Shown here one piece after another: positions 14,147 to 28,399 of a stretch of DNA of 64,000 nt (within the stretch, counting starts at the first letter, position 1; each line of letters opens with the position of its first letter). The notes under the pieces are model-generated. The model made no database searches and was not told the origin of the DNA. It saw only the letters and a list, made by a program, of their open reading frames with translations. A program made the translations under genes and the position numbers. The DNA comes from Anoplolepis gracilipes (lineage: Eukaryota > Arthropoda > Insecta > Hymenoptera > Formicidae): positions 3,509,233 through 3,573,232 of the forward strand of contig NC_132973.1 of the NCBI RefSeq assembly GCF_047496725.1. The letters are read 5' to 3'.

Positions 14147-15645
14147 GCAAATTTCATGAGTGTTATGTGAAATAAAAATTTTCCACGCATTACTTTCTTG
14201 GAATAAATTCAAGTAGATCCTTTCTGAAACAACGTTAGACAAACTAAGTTATATAATAAAAATAAACAGCACACTAGTTTAATGCGAAAATATTTTATAG
14301 TTATTTTATTCAATGATATAATAATGCTTAAATATAATATCTGACATCGCAATAAACAAATTAGTGCGCTACTCAATTACTTACTAACTAAAAATAAGTT
14401 TTCCTATTTTTATTTGAAATTTATAATTGTAATTCTAACAATTATACACCAATCTTATGGCTCGAACTGTACATTACAATATAGTACACCAAAATTTATT
14501 GATCGCGCGTGTGTTATTTTAATCATAATACCTAAAAGCTATTTTTACCGTAAATTTTTTAAAAATTTGCAATAAATAAAAAAATATATAACTATATAAA
14601 AAATAACTTATATAAAGAAAATTTAATAATATCTTTGTCCGGTTATCCGCGGTAAATGCACCTTTTACAACATCCATCAACACGATGGGACCAAAATTAC
14701 AAGATTTCGCTATTACGTTCTCGGAATTGGCGTTACACAAGCAAATTGCTGAGAGACTCCTCGCGAGGAAAGCACATTATAGCTGCGGCATTATCAATAC
14801 TTAGTTGCCAATCGATATTAGCATAGATTAGCGCAATTTCGCTAGTGGCGTACGCGTCGCTCGGGCGCCACTTAAGGACGGTTAACCGTTCGTTAGCCGC
14901 GACGATCAAAACGGGGTTTGGCCGGGGACCCTCTCCGTAACCACTCCATGCAGTATCGTACTAATTGCGGCCGCGGATGGCGGTTACTGCTCCTCGGGGT
15001 TAATTCCCAATGGCGTAGCCGCGGGAATAACGCGACGCGGCGAACTGTCCGCGGATCTGTTTTCCGTTGTCCCTGCGTCTCTGGCGTCAAAGGGTTAGGC
15101 CGAAATCGCACGAGGAAAACACTCATCGGCCAAGCACTAGCACCGTTACAAGATGCTCAGTAATTACGCGTGATTAATGCCGGCAATTAAAGAAACGCGG
15201 TGAAACCCCGCGCAACGATATGAGCGTCTCTATGCTCGCGCGTAATCGTAAAATTATGGTTTCAAAAGTTCCTCTTGCTACTTTTCTTCTCTGTATCTTA
15301 CTTTGAAAGAGACAATCTTAAATATTTGTAGATGCCAAATAATTTTGTCACCATTTCTGGAATGCATAATATCAACACAGAATTATCTTTCTTTCTTAAT
15401 ATATATTATATGCAAAAAAGTATAGAGAAATAAAAGAATTTAATTTTTAAAAAAACTTCAAATTTTAATAACGATCGCTGTTCGAAATCTATTATAATTT
15501 TTTGCTTTCTCACATGACATACTAAATACGCGCAAATATAAATCCAATATTTTTTTAAAGGAGTCCTCGCATCTTTCTCAGCACTGTTCGCGGGATCCAA
15601 ACCCACGTGTACTCGACGATTTATGTATACTCAAGGGAGACGAAG

Positions 15646-15651
<6 letters not shown>

Positions 15652-15719
<68 letters not shown>
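15652..15719. repeat. (GA)n microsatellite
   Basis: A pure GA array of about 68 bp, the longest dinucleotide run of its kind in the window. The open frame through it encodes only Arg-Glu repeats and is not a gene. Confidence 0.98.
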
Positions 15720-15723
<4 letters not shown>

Positions 15724-16311
15724 GGAGAGAAGCGAAAAGGGCGAAACGCCCCACGCGTGTCTGCGTATCGTTTACCCGTTATTTATTTCCTAAAATTTGA
15801 AAATTATACCGCATTTAATACGCCGCTCGCCGCTACTCCTCCTCCGTGTTTTATTCATGTCGCAATAAATAAGGAACAAAAGACTGTTTTCTGCAAAGTG
15901 ACGCATCCGATGCCTACAAGAGGGAGACTATACATTCCTCCTCCTTCATGCCTTTCCACCCACAAATCAAATTGCGCCATCAAGTTGACATGGTCGTACG
16001 CGTCGATAATTATCTCAATGTTTTTCATTTTTTCATATGCTAAACAATATTTTGATTAGAAAATTCAATATTATGTTATGTTTATTTAAGAACTTATTAT
16101 TAAAGATGCAATCTTTAATATATCTTTATTGCAAATAAAAAGATTAATTTTTATATTTTGCAATATTGTACTTGAGATAATTAATATATAAAATCTTTCG
16201 GCTCACATTTCTGTAAAATTTAAAAGTTTTTCTATTACGTAGTTTATGTTTTATGCTGTGTCTTATTAATATATTTTATTAAATTAAAATAATATTTTTC
16301 TATCATAATGC

Positions 16312-16397
16312 ATACATTTTTTTCTATAGATTTACGCTCTTTTTACTTTCAGCAATAATATTATTTGACGAGTGAAATATCATAGAAAAAAATGTAT
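16312..16397. repeat. 16-bp perfect inverted repeat (possible mini-element)
   Basis: ATACATTTTTTTCTAT at 16,312-16,327 recurs as its exact reverse complement at 16,382-16,397, with 54 bp between. Similarity continues weakly inward (GATTTAC-type bases), as in terminal inverted repeats of very short MITEs. No clear target-site duplication was seen. Confidence 0.5.
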
Positions 16398-19300
16398 ATA
16401 TATGTATATACATGTATGTATTTTTATGTCAGAGACGGTCAGAGATGTATATATTACATCTTGCGGAACAAAAGAGATTAATGCGATTTCTAAAATTTTA
16501 CGACCAGGAAATATCGTCAACGCGAGTATTGCCGTTACTATTTCATAAAAACAATGGAAAGTTGTCCCAAATTTCCAGCAGTCTGTTCGCCCTTACTCTC
16601 TTTTTCTCTTCCTTTATACCTCGCACATCGGCGCACTTTGTAAATGTGGACGCGCTTATACACAGAGGTACTTCGTCCGTAGTCTACCGCTTTTAGATGC
16701 AATCTTCTTGGCCCCGGCTCGGTAGCCGCTTAAATAATAGATTTTACGACGTCGTGACCAAAATGGCCACGTAATATAACTTGGAGGGTTGCTGTAAATT
16801 GTGCGCGAGTACGCGTCGCTGAAGTTCACGTAATTTCGGCCCGTGCTTCACATTCTCCTGCAAGAGCGTATCGTGTGTAAGTCATTACACGGGAGCACGT
16901 AATTGGAATAACGTAAGTGACGTTATCAGCGCCGATCAAGGTCTACAAGTGCCGGGATACTACATTATATACCATTATCACTTCCGTTATTAAAGTGAAT
17001 TAAGATACTTTTAAAGCAAATGAACTTTTTATCTGTTTCCCGGCGTAACAAAGGCGCGATCCACTATCTCTTTAAAATTTAATAACACTCTATCCATATT
17101 TTATTTAATAATTTAAAAACCTATATTAAATGATTTCTATCTGCGTGATAATCCACTTGCATTATAAAATTCTCTACATATCTTACATTGGATCGTATCT
17201 AATAAAATCCCGTTATATAACCGACATTAACAAAGTAAAATTTATATCATAACTCAAAAATGTAAAATAAAAACTTATATTTAACGTTGCAAAATGTTAA
17301 AATTTCAATATTAAAAGTTCACAAAATATCGAATAATTTTTCATCTTACAATTGATTCAAATAAAATAATTGAAAAATTATAAATAACAATAACATACAT
17401 TAAAGCGATTAACATAATTAATATCAGAATATTAATTTAATAAAAGTAATATTACTTTTCTCAATTAATTCATTCGAGATCAAGGCCGCTGTGATCATAC
17501 GATCCTCGAGCTAAAGTTAAGCGTGCCTTAATGATGCAGCCATGAGAGACTGTGGATTATTAATTTTTCGAAAGAGGACCACCGCGCAACCCACAGCCTC
17601 TCCCATCGGAGCGAGCGACACCATGGAGATAGAAGGAACGGCTCTTGGCAGATGGTACCCGAGGGGATATCCTTGTCCGGGATATCAAGGGTTACCCGCT
17701 GCCACCGCGGGGACAGTGGCAACGCGCGCGCACAAGTAAAGGGTAACTGATTCTAATCACACGCCCTCGGTGTGCCGTAACCTACTACGGCGCTATGATG
17801 AATGGCCAGAGTGCAGTATGACTACCGAATGCGCGGCCAATGTGGACCCGTGATATTAATATCTGCATGATTGATCTGCATCGTACAACTTCAGAAGCGC
17901 CAAACGGACATAATCACGATACGAGAAACTTCGTAATCAAGATACGAGGCATGATCCTATTTTTTTCTTCTCTCTACGAAGAGCGTCTCTAATTACTTTC
18001 CATCAGTGATTAAAATCTCATATTGATACAATTCAATCATATTATATAAATATAAATAAATAACTGATTAAGAAATCGTAGAGTAATTTTAATTAAATAA
18101 ATAATAAATGAAAAGAAAAAAAATTTGAAGATATAACGAAAATTTAATTATTACTTTCGTTTAATAGTTTGGTGAAAAGAGCTATGATTTAATAATCTAT
18201 TAGACACAAAATATAACAAAAAAATTTTGATAAGCTTGCGATCGATTACGCCTATTATTTACGCTAGCTTCGATCATTTTATATCGCAAGTTTTCAGCGA
18301 TTTTTATAGAAAGCAGCTTAAAAAATCGCGGTATGTCTGGTTTACGCCCGTGTTTATAGAAGCGGCACGCCAGAACTCCGGTATCCGATTCAATTTAGAT
18401 AACAATCTCGATCGCCGCACGCGCAGTAAAAATACGCGGTTTGACCGTGAATTATGGAGGCGCCGTATTAAAATCGTTTGCAATTTTGTATCTGATTGTG
18501 GCGCGCGACACGCTGTATAAGCCATTCGCGTTTCGTTCTGTATTCATAATAAATTCTTTTGCGGGAAGATTATCATTCGATCCGAACGGTTATTGGTGAA
18601 ATATAATAATTGACCGAAAAAAAGAATGGAAATTTCGAATACGCGCAGTACAAAATTTTAAATATCGATAACATGTATTATAATCGTCCCATTGTAACAA
18701 GTATAAACGATAAAAATCTGTATTTAATAAAAAAAAAAAAAAAAAAAAGTTCAAAGAATATTATCAAAATAAATATGTTATATTGCATAATAATAAAATA
18801 AAATATCTCACTCTTTATTATTATTAAAACAACGATATTTAAAATATAAAAACTAACAAATTTTTGGCGCTTTCGCATTTTTACAAAATAAAAAAAAATA
18901 TAATTTAAAATTGTTTATCTAAATGCGTAAACTTGAGTGAATTCAAATTTTTTAATACATTTTCTGTGATATATATTATATATATTCATTTTCAAGGAAA
19001 AAGAAATTCCTTGAATGTTGCGAATAAACTGTTTCTTCAGTAACCATTTCACTATATAAAACATATGTCATTTCGAAAAGATGAAAACCTCGCAGAACAG
19101 AGACCTTTAGATCGTATGCCAACAGGAAATCGCTAACCGCCAAGAAATCGCTATCGACCCGGAGATCGTACACCCGGTGAAAGGCTAACGCGATTCCACT
19201 TCTTATGGAGGAGGACAACAAGAGAATGTCTATTTCTCTTTTCAACGCGCGAGACAATTTTGCCCTAGATAAGATCAGGGCGAAATCCTGCCAGGACCAC

Positions 19301-20406
19301 ACCGTCGACGTGATCGAGGAAGAAGGGAAGATGATTCCGAGATATCGCTGACATAAAACCTTTAAGGTTCAAATTTGCATGTTACAACCTGTACCCCACC
19401 TTTCCTGATCCTGTCTCCTCGACGTAGAGTCTCGCGACCGCCCGTACGCCCTCACCACTGACTGCCAAATCCGAAAGCTCAGCCTTATCCCTGCTATTTT
19501 AAATGTAAGATTCTTTCTCTCGCGCGCTCCTTTCCTCCTTTTCACCCTCCTTTTCTCTCGCACACACGCGTAATTTTACCCCATCCAAGGCCAACCAAGG
19601 ACTTTACCAGCCAACCCCGCGATCTCGCGCAAGTCTCTCGAACAGTCACTGCTTCCCTTTGTGAGAACAGCCTTTGGTCATTTCGAGGATTCCGCGCTTA
19701 AGCCTTCTTGTTTATGGGCAAGATTTTCTCGGTATTGATATCGGGTGACATAGCCTCGGTGATTTTTTAAACGATTGCCAAACCCGGATATCTTAATCTG
19801 CGAAAAAGCAGTAGACATCAAGTAAAAAAACATATTTCACGATTGTTGCAATGTAATGTATATGTTTCAATTATTACAGTAAAATGGTTTTATTTAATCC
19901 TACATACCTATATCTTAATTAAATCTGCAAGGGACCTTATATTGTGACTGTATCTAATTTAATAGAGACAAAGATTTTTTTTTTTTATTTGTCGAATTAA
20001 ATCCTTTCAATGTATAAAGTATTATTAATTTCTACGTACACGTGTGTGCACATCATCCATACATATACAAATCATATAAAATCTTAATTATTAGTTCTTT
20101 CTTAATACAATTACCTAATAAAATCGTGTTTGCTTTATAAATGCAGATATACAAGTGGTGTATAAATCCACTTGTACTCTTTAAAGTTAAGAACTTGTCA
20201 GCCTTTTTTTTTGAAAAGTCAAAGGAAAGAGGTAAAAAATGTCGGCGAAAGAGAGAGAGAGAGAGAGGAAGAGAGAGGAATCTTTCTGAGGCGCAGGAGA
20301 ACGAGTGTTCAATTAATTGAATGCCGGATGTCGGAGTCGCGTCGACGACGGCTGATCGCGTTAAGTGAGTGCCGTACTAATTGAGATCTCTGCGTCGATA
20401 CTGGTT

Positions 20407-20448
20407 CACAGGCGTGCATAAGCGCCTGTGCCAAACAATAATTGTTTG
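20407..20448. other. two adjacent palindromes
   Basis: CACAGGCG (20,407) pairs with CGCCTGTG (20,423) across an 8-base loop. Immediately after, CAAACAAT (20,432) pairs with ATTGTTTG (20,441) around one central A. Both stems are perfect 8-mers. Confidence 0.75.
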
Positions 20449-20553
20449 CACGAGGCCACCCCATCTGTTTGCGCAAGCTGCGTGCAAGCACGACGAGGTG
20501 GTTGAAAATGAAGCACGCCCCGACGGTGATACCGACAGCGAACCAAAGCCGGG

Positions 20554-20593
20554 GTAGGTAGATAGATAGGTAGGTAGGTAGGTAGGTAGGTAG
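20554..20593. repeat. (GTAG)n microsatellite
   Basis: A tetranucleotide GTAG/GATA-type array of about 40 bp ending in TAGCTAGCT. Confidence 0.95.
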
Positions 20594-23500
20594 CTAGCTC
20601 ACATCGCCCGATATCGAAGGAGGACTTTAAATTAAAGGACGTCGCGTCGTTGGCTCTACTCCGAGCAAACTCAGAGAGAACGTTATTTGCTTACAGCTCG
20701 ACAAATTGAACCCCTACAGCCAGGCACATCTACAATTGCGCGCGCGCATACGTTCGTTCGTCATGACGAACGTCTATTTCCGTCTTTCGTTTTTTCGCCC
20801 GTGTCTATCAAGTTTGTCGTCTCGCAAACGGCAATCAGCGCTGGTTCGGAGAAACCGAAGAAATCGGCTTCGAAGTGGTTGATAAGAGCAAACAGTGTAA
20901 ACAAAAGTATTCCTTATTGCTAAAGCTAAAGTGATACATTATTTATTGAACGTTTCTAATGTGTCTAATCTGTAAATTGAGATATGTATATCTCGAATAA
21001 TAATTTTTGTATAAAGTTTTCAAAAACATTTACCTTTATCAAAGAAAAAGGCATAATAATTGAACAAAAGTTATATATGTGTGCTTGCTAATGTTGTCTC
21101 GTATTTCTATTTCTTGTTATTGCAGAGATGCAATCTAATCTGCGATTTAAAAAAGTTGTGTTGAATAAATAAATCATGTGCAATTAATTTATAATCATAG
21201 TCACATATGTATGTATTTTAATTTCTACTCTCAGTAAATATTTATTGATAAAAGCACACTTTCAGGTCGATGTTGCGGCATCAAGAAAATTTACCTCGTC
21301 ATGATTGACATAAGAGAAAATCGAAAGATCAGCATTTTCAATCGTGCATTAATATTCATATAATATTCTTATATAAGATTTTTTTATCTCAATTAATTCT
21401 ATTGTGTGAGTTCGAAGAGTACTTTTCCTTGGCCAAGTAACTGTTTGCTTGCTTTAAGAATACCACAAACACGCATATGTTATATATCACAAAAGGACTT
21501 TTAGTGACATTTACAACTGACAATTTTTATTTATCGTTATTTATTTGATCGCTCGCCGCTTTCGCAAATTATCATTGCGTGTCGCATAACATTAACCTAT
21601 ACTATGATTGAACATATTAGAATTGCATTAGAATTATAAGAAAAACAAATTACGCAAAGAAACGACATAATGCTGTAAAATATATGTAATAATTGCGAAT
21701 AAAATGACTAAAGTCGCCTATAAATCAAGTATAACAGAAAGAGAACGTGCTTCATTCTTATTACCTATGTCATTAATACTATAGTAAAAAAGCTTATTTT
21801 TTGTATTTATATAGTCTATTTTTAATTCTTTACACAATAACAACACTATTTCAAAAATATTAGAAGAAACAGAAAGAGAAAGTAAATATTCTAGAAATAT
21901 TGAAGTACAATTATGTATATGATATAATAAATAAAATTTCCTTTCGCTTAAAAAAAAATTAATTTAATCACAATAATTTGCACATGTTGTGAATTCAGAT
22001 ACTTGTACATCAGAGTAGAAGTCAAGGGGAGAAAGCTTTACAACGCGTTCTCAGCGATAAATATCCTTTAGTGGCTTTATCGATTTCACGAGAGCCGGGA
22101 ATGACGGATGACCTGGCGCGACTCCCGGGGACAAATATTTTATGTTTTCTGCGCGCGCGATATCTGTCGTACGTTATTTATCTCGAGTGTGTATTATTGT
22201 TGTTTATTATCTACCGCTCGGTACATTTAACCTGCATCATTTCCTACCGCGACACACAATGCCGTAACGGCAGCGAGATCTCGGAGACGAATAATGCCGC
22301 GGAATTTCCGGCCGCTGAAATTTCAACTTACGATGGACTAAAGTTGCCCTCTGTGTCTCCCAACCTCCCGCGGCCCCCGCGTCGTTTGTCATTGAGATCG
22401 TAGAAAAAAGTTCCACCACGGAAGGGAAATAAAAAAAAAAAAAAATATCTCGACAGATAACGCTCGAAGCTGACACGCACGAGGGGTAGAAGGACCTGCT
22501 GCTTTCATCTTAATCGTATAAAAAAATTTAGAATATAAAAATTCAATATAAATGTAATACTTCAATATGTAATTTGGAATAAATACGTAAAAATATTTTC
22601 TCACTTATTAATGTATGTATAATAGTATATAAAAAAATTAACCTTTTAGCTCTTAGCGTATCGTTTATAAAGCTTGTTCATCTATTTTTGCCAATTAAAT
22701 TTGTTACAAAATGTTTCGCGTTGCTCGTAATGTCAGCTGGTAATAAATCAAATCAATATATATTATAGAATTTTTAATAATTTCTACATAAACTAATAAA
22801 ACTAATAAAATAACTCGAAAATAAATTTCCAAATATGCGGATTTCGAGTCTATTTCCATGAATCAAACTCTATGTCCATAGAATGCTACACTTCACAACA
22901 CAAAATGCACGCGATCAAACGATAATTTTTTTTCATGCTATTGTTGTACGTGCCGATCGTATAATGTCATACCAGCAATCCGAACGCACATTAATTCATA
23001 TGGGGCGACCACGTATGCATTGTGAGGTCGTTGCGTTGGGAAAGGAATGGGAGGGAGGAAGAGGGCAGCAGTCTCCCTAATTTCGAGCGTGACGCATTTC
23101 GTACGATAACTTCTTCATTAGTGTTCCCACGCGATTGGCATCGCGGTGCGGGTATCGGGAAACAAAAAAGCCAACGAGAACATAATTCTTTATCCGGATA
23201 TTTCCGGAAACATCAACGATTGTTCGCGTAAAAACAGATTGAGCGAGCGATTTCGAAACGAGCGACGAGCAGGTGTAAAATCACGATGCAACTCGTCCAG
23301 CAGATGGCCAAAAATCACGATGCGTGATTATGCCGATTACCTGACTTCGTCAGCATGATCGTCAGGGGGTGGACTAGCATTCATCTAACATGAGGGGAAC
23401 GAGATTCGACTGACATATGTAAGGCACATGTGAGAAGTTCACGCATGAGAAACGATACGGTTGCTCCGCAAAGTTTCCGCTAATGAGCAATTTCCACCGA

Positions 23501-24553
23501 ATTCAACCTAGTCAGATTCCTTCCGTTATGTTAACCGCCGTTTTATTGAATTTCTAATTTTGTCTATAATAGTACTCTTATAAATTGTTAAAAAAATTTT
23601 TTCTACCACTCTCTCTCTTGTACGGTACATTATATTAACATTTATATTAACATAAATATAACGTTAAATTAATTTAGAAATTGGAAAATAATATAATGTT
23701 TAAGAATATAAAAAAATAATATGCTTAAATATTACATCATAAGAAATAATGATAATAAATAACATAATTTTTTAATGGAATGATAGTTTCATCGCTTTCC
23801 TAATCAACAATATAATTGAAAGAATATAAGTATGCAAGGGAAATCTCTCTTCAAAAATCAATAAATTTAAAAAATAATTTCTGCTGCACATAAATATTTA
23901 AAAAATCTACTTATTACTTAAATATTTTTACTTTACAATACTTTACAATTTTTCCCCCAAAAAATTAATAAAATAATATTACAGGAATAAAGTAAAAACT
24001 TTAAGTAACAAAATACTAAAACCTCTCATTAAGAACTCTTTGTTATTTCCACATTGTTTTATTATAATAATGCATTGATCTAATATATAACTTTTTTCTT
24101 ATCATCTTTCGCGGAACGTAATTTTTGGAAATCGCGTAATTTCGTTCGCGATACGATTTATTTCGGCGACGCAGAATATTATCGGGCGAATAATCAAGCG
24201 GTCGCTCGTCGAGGTGAACGTCGCGAAAGAAGCATGGCAGGTGTCTACAGTTGCCCATCCAATCGGACGAATCTCGAATGGCATCTACGGGGACCACAAA
24301 TTCCCAACGTGACAATCGTCGCGTCCGTCAACGAGTGGGGAATAAAAAGAATCGCACAGAGCGCACACTGGAGGGTTTGGAACGCGGACGGAGGTGGGCG
24401 ACCACCAACCACCTAGCGCACTACCAGTGGGACGAGCGGCAAATCGACACTGGGTGTTTTAAAACGAGTGCTATCGATAATCGAAATCGCTCGGGGGTTG
24501 CGGTTGCCCGGGGTTTTAGGGTAAATCTCGCGTCACATTCGCTCCCCCGGCGC

Positions 24554-24690
24554 TCTTTCTCTCTCTTTCCATCCTTCTCCCTCTCGTCTGTCTTTCTTTT
24601 TTTTTTTCATTCTGCTACTCTTCACCCTTTTCCCCTCGTCGTCATTCTTTCTCTCGCTTTCTCTCGTTTCGCAACCCCTCCCCTCCCGCT
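24554..24690. repeat. polypyrimidine-rich tract
   Basis: About 140 bases consisting almost entirely of C and T with an internal poly(T) run. It is low-complexity DNA that creates a spurious long frame. Confidence 0.85.
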
Positions 24691-25549
24691 GCTTCTTGCT
24701 CGCCCATCTCGCACTCGAATCGTATCATACACATACACACACATGCACAAAGACTCTCGCCACCCCCGCTTACTTCAGATCACTCTCTCAGTCTCTGATT
24801 CCAGTCTCGAGGGTGACCAACCGCGAACATTCTGATACCTAAGCCATCGCGATCCTTGTGCGGTCTACCCCTAACTCGAATCCGAAACTCACCCTGTATA
24901 TATCTCTCTCTTTCTCTTGATACTCTTCGCGGGAAACGAGATTAACGACCGCGGTGGCTGGTTCCGCAAGCACCGTTTAGAACGGACTATCGGCATGTTA
25001 CGTGTGTTCAAATCCTTTTGACTTTTATTTCCTTCTTTTTCTTCTCAAACACGCGACACAATCGTGAATCGTTCGAATGAGAAGCGACGACGTATTTAAC
25101 TCATGAAATCGGATCTTATTTATCGTTAACCTACCATTCAAACAGTAAAAACAGCTTTATTAAAAAAAAATAATAACAAAAATAATGTATAAATAAAAGT
25201 GACATATAAATTCGAATAAATTTTTCTTCATTTCAATAAATCATTTTTTTCGTTACATTTAATGGATATAAAAAGTTATTTAATAATTATGTATGTTATA
25301 TATATTATTTGCATGTTATGCAATAATAAAAAGACACTTTTTTATATAATGCAGAATTTACTACAATAGTTGTAATTCAGATTTAATATATTCTCTGCCT
25401 CTTTATAGAGACAATTTCAGTTAAAAGTTACTGTTATAGACTAATCTTCATAAAATAGTATTATAATAACAATTATTACAGCATTTTATGGATCCCTCCA
25501 TAAATTAACTTTTTTTCCCAGGACTTTCTTTGAAAAAGAAAATAAGAAC

Positions 25550-28340
25550 GTGTTATTTCTCCGACCAGAAACGATCAATTATATTCTTCGACGTGTTGCT
25601 TAATCGACTCTCGACGCGCGTTTTTACGAGCTCGCGCGCGCGATCGTTGGACGGAGCACGTGTTGTATTAGGAATGCGCGCGCGTGAACTGACGACGCAT
25701 AAATAATTTCACGGGGCCCCCCTTAAGCGGCAAACCGCCGCGATGATAATAACAACACGACCGTGACAGCACCGATGGTTATTTCATAATTCCGGTTTAC
25801 GCACAGTCGCGCGGTTTAATAAAGTTAGCTCCGAAGACCGAGCCCGGAGAGCCGTATACGCCAGTGATTCTTTTGAGATTGTCATAGAAAGCGAGCGCGC
25901 GAAAGACACACTACGTCACGCAACATTTCCATAGAATCCTGGCGCGCCTTCCGATGTAATCGATGCTATTCCCTTTGGCGCGAGTGGTGAATTCACCAGC
26001 GCGATTTTTCGATAATGGAACCCTTCAAACAAATCTGGATACGTACATGTACATGATCATCGCAGATGACAAAATGTCTTGAAAATTTGGTCAAACTCCC
26101 ATTATGCAAGAAAATAATGTGTAATTTCAATATTTTATATGTACATGAATATAGATTAACTTTATGAGAAGATTATTTAATTTAGTTTTATACGAAAAAA
26201 AGTTTTATACTAAGTTAATTTTTTTCTTAAAAAAGCTAAAAAAGAGCATTATTTCTCTAAATTGCATGCTATTTTTTTTCTATGCATTTATTGCAAATAA
26301 ATTGCAATAAATTGAATTCTGAATCTTTTAAGATATTCTAATCTTCGATTTTGAACTATATATGTTTACATACTCTTTAGAATAAATTTTAGGAATAACA
26401 AGTGTACATGACAATTTTTTAAAAATATTTAACATATCTCTTGATATAATTAAAACTTTTATTTAAATAAATTAAAAATTAAAATAACAAAACAATATAA
26501 ATAACCATTTGATTAAATAATTCGTAATTAAATTAAATTGGAGTAAACTCACGGTTTCTACAATAGGCTATGTCGCAATGCAATGACGCGATCGACATCA
26601 CGCCAAAACCTAACCATGTAATCGCGAGGCAATCGAAACTTGGACGTCGACGCGGTCACTCTTCGAGCATGTCATCCCACAACGGCTTAACGTAAGGACT
26701 CGACGTTCCGTTATATCGGGCGACAGGCCCGTCGAGAGATAAGGCGAGTGACGAGTCTCCGGTATATGGGGTGGCGCGACGACGAGATCAGACTCGGTGT
26801 CTCCGGGGGTCGATCGCTCATCTCGGAATAGCGGTTATTCGCCGCGGCACAGCGCGGCCCAACCCCCTTATAATCTTCGCTATTCTCCACCGACTATCTT
26901 ACATCGATCATCCGGCGGGTTCTATTAAATTTTTCATTGGCCTTGCAATATACCGCGCGACCTCGTGGAGGCGGGCTTCCGCGACCACGATCGTCCCCTA
27001 TGTGTCACCCTGAACGATCGGACGCGACGCAAATAGATCCGAATGAGAGAATACGCAGAGAGATATATGTGGGATGTTCTACGAAAAAATCTGGTATCGA
27101 TGATTAAAGGGAACTGTCAGAGGAATTCGAAATATTGTGTATTTTATAGCGAAATTAAGAATTTGATCTGATATTTTTCTTCTTTTCTCATCTATTTGTC
27201 TCACAATTCTTAAAAAGACATAAACTTGCAAAATAAAATTAATTTGAGTTGTAAGATAAAAAATTAAGGAAATAATAACTGTCTTTTGTCTATAATCTTG
27301 ATTCAAACTCATCTGTGAAGAAATACCAATATTCTCTCATTAGTTAATCAATCAAATTAGAAACGCGTAATCTTCATTGCTTCATTAGATCGATTATTGC
27401 GGTATTCGATTAATATAAGTTAATTTTGAAACTTTGTACTCTCATACTGTTCGATCTCATGACCTCATATATGCAGATATAACTTACTATTATACATGCA
27501 TATATTATGCAAGCTAGTTCAGAGTTACTACGCAAATCTACTAACTTTTGAATACGTGGTCTTACAACTTTCAGAAATTGAAACATAGCACCTGATGAGT
27601 TATAACTTTAGAATATCTAACTAACAGCTAATTTGTCTAATTAAAATATAATTTACAATAAGTATCATAATCAGTTCGATTCTAAGCATTAATTGTATTC
27701 CGCGCGATATCTATTAATTGACTGGATTCAAAATTTTTATTTCTCTCTTTCTCTTATTTAAAATAATTATTATTTTAGAGATAGAATATTTATTATTATT
27801 TCTATATATAAGAAAGAATTTATTATTATTTCCGAAAATTCAATGACGTTTTTTTTTTAAGACTGGCACACTTCTGATATAACCATGTATAATAGAATTG
27901 ATATATTCGTAATACAAAAAAAAGTATAGAGAATAAGAGCGAAGATTGAGGGCTAAAAGGTAAAAGTGACGGAATTATCAAATAGAATCAAATCTTAAGG
28001 AAAGTTATCGGGGAAAAGAGAGTTTGAGAGGGTGGCGGAAGAGGAATTCGAGCGAGTAAGAAGCATTTTATGAAAATTACCTTCAAATAAAAAAGTAAAA
28101 CAGATAAAAACTAATGTATGCGGGTGGCAGTGGCAGGGATGGTTCTCTTGTGCGCGATTTACATAGCGGAGCGTCGGCGATGTATAACGGAGAGAGAGAA
28201 AGAGAGAGCCACTTCTTAGAATATATCGACACGCCTTTATGTAGAGTACATAAAATTGCTTTTACCTTCTATTAACAATTCATATTTCTTGCGCAAGAGT
28301 CGCTCGCTCAATAAAAAGTTATTGACGTGGAGATTTCTGC

Positions 28341-28399
<59 letters not shown>

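Larger units (their letters stand above)
10090..15260. other. gene desert, block 3 (no gene seen)
   Basis: No coding exon supported. CpG-rich blocks lie at about 10,090-10,740, 11,040-11,530, 12,180-12,960, 13,140-13,350, 13,810-14,160 and 14,640-15,260. Two (CT)n arrays (10,300 and 13,545), a pyrimidine-rich strand at 12,290-12,345 and an imperfect hairpin at 14,106-14,146 are the only other structure seen. Confidence 0.6.
15260..20220. other. gene desert, block 4 (no gene seen)
   Basis: No coding exon supported. CpG-rich blocks lie at about 15,560-16,010, 16,480-17,060, 17,480-17,960, 18,220-18,600 and 19,080-19,810. A (GA)n array lies at 15,652, a perfect 16-bp inverted repeat at 16,312-16,397, adjacent short palindromes at 16,877-16,926 and a poly(A) run near 18,730. 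Confidence 0.6.
20220..25550. other. gene desert, block 5 (no gene seen)
   Basis: No coding exon supported. CpG-rich blocks lie at about 20,220-20,930, 22,020-22,500, 22,880-23,530 and 24,110-25,100. AT-rich DNA fills 20,930-22,020, 23,530-24,100 and 25,130-25,540. A short GA array at 20,248-20,270, two adjacent palindromes at 20,407-20,448, a (GTAG)n array at 20,554 and a polypyrimidine stretch at 24,554-24,690 are present. The 194-codon frame over that stretch is low-complexity Ser/Phe/Leu and is not accepted as a gene. Confidence 0.6.

Noticed and set aside
15607..16059. 150-codon plus-strand frame
   Set aside because: Mostly an Arg/Glu repeat from (GA)n; no conserved remainder.
24251..24835. 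194-codon plus-strand frame
   Set aside because: Composition is low-complexity Ser/Phe/Leu from the polypyrimidine tract; no family motif, no splice context.
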